From JBGSUZ01 sp963677505 (GTDB lineage Bacteria; Bacillota; Clostridia; Peptostreptococcales; Acidaminobacteraceae), in assembly GCA_963677505.2 (NCBI GenBank), contig CAXXWB010000018.1:1-33875 (forward strand): DNA of 33,875 nt. Reading direction: 5' to 3'. The notes under the pieces are model-generated. The model was not told the origin of the DNA and ran no database searches. It saw only the letters and a list, made by a program, of their open reading frames with translations. A program made the position numbers and the translations under genes. Shown piece by piece: positions 32,714 through 33,875 of this stretch. Every line of letters begins with the position of its first letter. Positions within the stretch are counted from its first letter, which is position 1.

Positions 32714-33292
32714 ATGTGTGGAAGATTTCTATTCGATGGAGATTTTGATGACGTGTATAATAAATTGAAAATTTATGAGCGTGATTTTGTAATCCATAAG
32801 AATGAGTTTAGACCTTCAGATCAAGTGCCTGTCATATTGCGCCAGATAGACCATAATGTCCTTCAGAATATGAAATGGGGACTTAAGGGATACTCACAAA
32901 ACCAAATGATCATCAATGCCAGAAGTGAAACCCTGCTTCAAAAGCCAAGATACAGTAAAATAACAGGGAATAGGTGTATTATACCCGCTACTTTGTTCTA
33001 TGAACCTGAACTTAGAGGAAAACAAAAAGTAATGCATAGATTTGGAACTGGGAAAATCCTGTATTTAGCAGGTTTATATGAGCCAGACTTACCCCAGGGA
33101 GCAGTAACTATAATAACCATGGATGCCAGTGGCGATGTAAAGGAAATTCACCCCAGAATGCCAGTGGCAATATCAGAAGAGTCGCTTTCAAGCTGGTTGC
33201 AAGAGGATAAAGAACTTGCCTATAAAACGTTGTGGCATCAGAGACCGATTTATAAACGAATGGATGCTGAAACTCAAATATCATTCTTTTAA
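32714..33292 (+). CDS. SRAP family abasic-site processing protein (YedK/HMCES-like)
   Basis: SRAP proteins crosslink to abasic sites in single-stranded DNA and shield them during replication. The 192-residue protein has the self-exposed catalytic Cys2 in MCGRF, INARSET (Asn68, Arg70), the catalytic Glu97 in IIPATLFYEP (most homologues have Trp after this Glu), and His146 in HPRMPV. It is slightly shorter than E. coli YedK (about 220). AAAGGTGGG precedes ATG 32714. It is followed by a terminator and then the SOS-controlled Y-family polymerase, so the two form a DNA-damage tolerance neighbourhood. No LexA box is seen at this gene. Confidence 0.92.
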   Translation: MCGRFLFDGDFDDVYNKLKIYERDFVIHKNEFRPSDQVPVILRQIDHNVLQNMKWGLKGYSQNQMIINARSETLLQKPRYSKITGNRCIIPATLFYEPELRGKQKVMHRFGTGKILYLAGLYEPDLPQGAVTIITMDASGDVKEIHPRMPVAISEESLSSWLQEDKELAYKTLWHQRPIYKRMDAETQISFF

Positions 33293-33301
33293 GCGACTAT
33301 G

Positions 33302-33337
33302 ACTCCCTATTGTAAAATTATAGGGGGTATTTTTTTA
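33302..33337 (+). terminator. Terminator after the SRAP gene
   Basis: ACTCCCTAT (33302-33310) and ATAGGGGGT (33320-33328) form a 9-bp stem with one G-T pair, followed by ATTTTTTT. Confidence 0.82.
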
Positions 33338-33366
33338 TTTACAACAGAACATATGTTCTATATAAT
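33338..33366 (+). promoter_or_regulatory. SOS promoter with LexA box before the Y-family polymerase
   Basis: TTTACA (33338-33343) and TATAAT (33361-33366) are spaced by 17 nt. Between them lies AGAACATATGTTCT (33346-33359), whose core GAAC-N4-GTTC matches the Gram-positive LexA/DinR site. LexA bound here would directly exclude RNA polymerase, so the gene should be induced by DNA damage. Confidence 0.82.
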
Positions 33367-33388
33367 ATTACCAAAGAGGGTGTGGTTT

Positions 33389-33875
33389 ATGAGGAAAATT
33401 ATATTTCATGTTGACGTAAACAGCGCATATTTAAGCTGGGAAGCCGTGTATAGGCTTCAGCACGGAGCGACATTAGACCTTAGAACAATCCCTAGCGCAG
33501 TAGGGGGAGACCCTAAAAAGAGAAGCGGCATTATTTTGGCGAAAAGTGGTCCTGCAAAAACATATAAGATCCAGACAGGAGAAACCTTAGTGGCGGCATA
33601 CAGGAAGTGTCCAAATCTTGTGGTGGTTCCTCCTAATTACAATTTATATATGAAATGTAGTAATAGTATGGTGGAAATTCTTAAAACCTATTCTCAAAAG
33701 GTTCAGCGGTACAGTGTAGACGAATGCTTTTTAGATATTTCTGATATGGGTAGGCTTTACCCAGACCCCATTAAAGTGGCCAATGAAATTAGAGCGCGTA
33801 TAAAAAATGAATTAGGTTTTACAGTGAGCGTAGGCATTAGTAGCAACAAGCTTCTCGCTAAAATGGCTGGAGAAC
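33389..33875 (+). CDS. dinB: Y-family DNA polymerase (Pol IV-like), 3' partial
   Basis: This is a translesion DNA polymerase; 162 residues are visible before the window ends. The first catalytic Asp is in IIFHVDVNSAYLSWEA (Asp9, with Tyr14 in the steric-gate position), and the second acidic pair is Asp111-Glu112 in YSVDECFLDIS. FTVSVGISSNKLLAKMAGE is the start of the conserved helix-hairpin region. DVNSAYLSWEA differs from the classical DMDAFFASVE, a variant I associate with clostridial Y-family enzymes. ATG 33389 follows AGAGGGTG. The LexA-boxed promoter gives it SOS control. Confidence 0.9.
   Translation, partial: MRKIIFHVDVNSAYLSWEAVYRLQHGATLDLRTIPSAVGGDPKKRSGIILAKSGPAKTYKIQTGETLVAAYRKCPNLVVVPPNYNLYMKCSNSMVEILKTYSQKVQRYSVDECFLDISDMGRLYPDPIKVANEIRARIKNELGFTVSVGISSNKLLAKMAGE

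Noticed and set aside
1..33875. CRISPR arrays, tRNA and rRNA genes
   Set aside because: No regularly spaced direct repeats and no tRNA or rRNA signature were seen on reading the window; this was by eye, not by a tRNA-finding program.

Overview
The window is chromosomal DNA of a low-GC, Gram-positive anaerobe, most likely an amino-acid-fermenting member of the Clostridia. The main reasons are glycine reductase component C genes (Stickland metabolism), a CggR-headed glycolytic operon, AAGGAGG-type ribosome binding sites, a Gram-positive LexA box and frequent U-tailed hairpin terminators. I cannot name the genus from sequence alone.

Layout. (1) 1-2576: grdC (5' end outside the window) and grdD, closed by a hairpin terminator. 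(2) 2681-8082: a four-gene nucleoside-type ABC importer (BMP lipoprotein, two-domain ATPase, two permeases; NupNOPQ-like). It is preceded by a 290-nt untranslated leader with its own promoter, alternative pairings and a possible pseudoknot that fits no riboswitch class I know. (3) 8159-9227: yqeB, the selenium-dependent molybdenum hydroxylase accessory gene, preceded by what looks like the decayed remnant of an XdhC/CoxI-type gene. (4) 9300-10739: rpoN (sigma-54). (5) 10756-18117: cggR-gapA-pgk-tpiA-gpmI-eno, the lower half of glycolysis under a SorC/CggR repressor. A dense array of stem-loops lies between gapA and pgk. (6) 18186-26517: secG, hppA (K+-dependent-type membrane pyrophosphatase) and rnr. 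The hppA-rnr gap is filled by an IS1182-like insertion sequence followed directly by a group IIC intron placed after the terminator-like right end of that IS. (7) 26566-32575: a Cof-type HAD phosphatase, a Ser/Thr/Glu-rich hypothetical protein, an orphan OmpR-type winged-helix protein, two poorly known proteins (one DUF5808/PH-like), an alpha/beta hydrolase and an MprF-like membrane protein, the last two translationally coupled. (8) 32643-33875: a SRAP-family abasic-site protein and a Y-family DNA polymerase (3' end outside the window). The polymerase promoter carries a perfect LexA core between its -35 and -10 boxes.

How the parts fit. Glycine reductase makes acetyl phosphate. The glycolytic operon and the pyrophosphatase conserve energy from sugars and from biosynthetic pyrophosphate. 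Glycine reductase and YqeB both point to selenium use. The right end is a DNA-damage tolerance pair. The best candidates for undescribed biology are the leader at 2717-3006, the stem-loop array at 13093-13222 and the low-complexity protein at 27381-28148. No complete novel defence or mobile system is visible.
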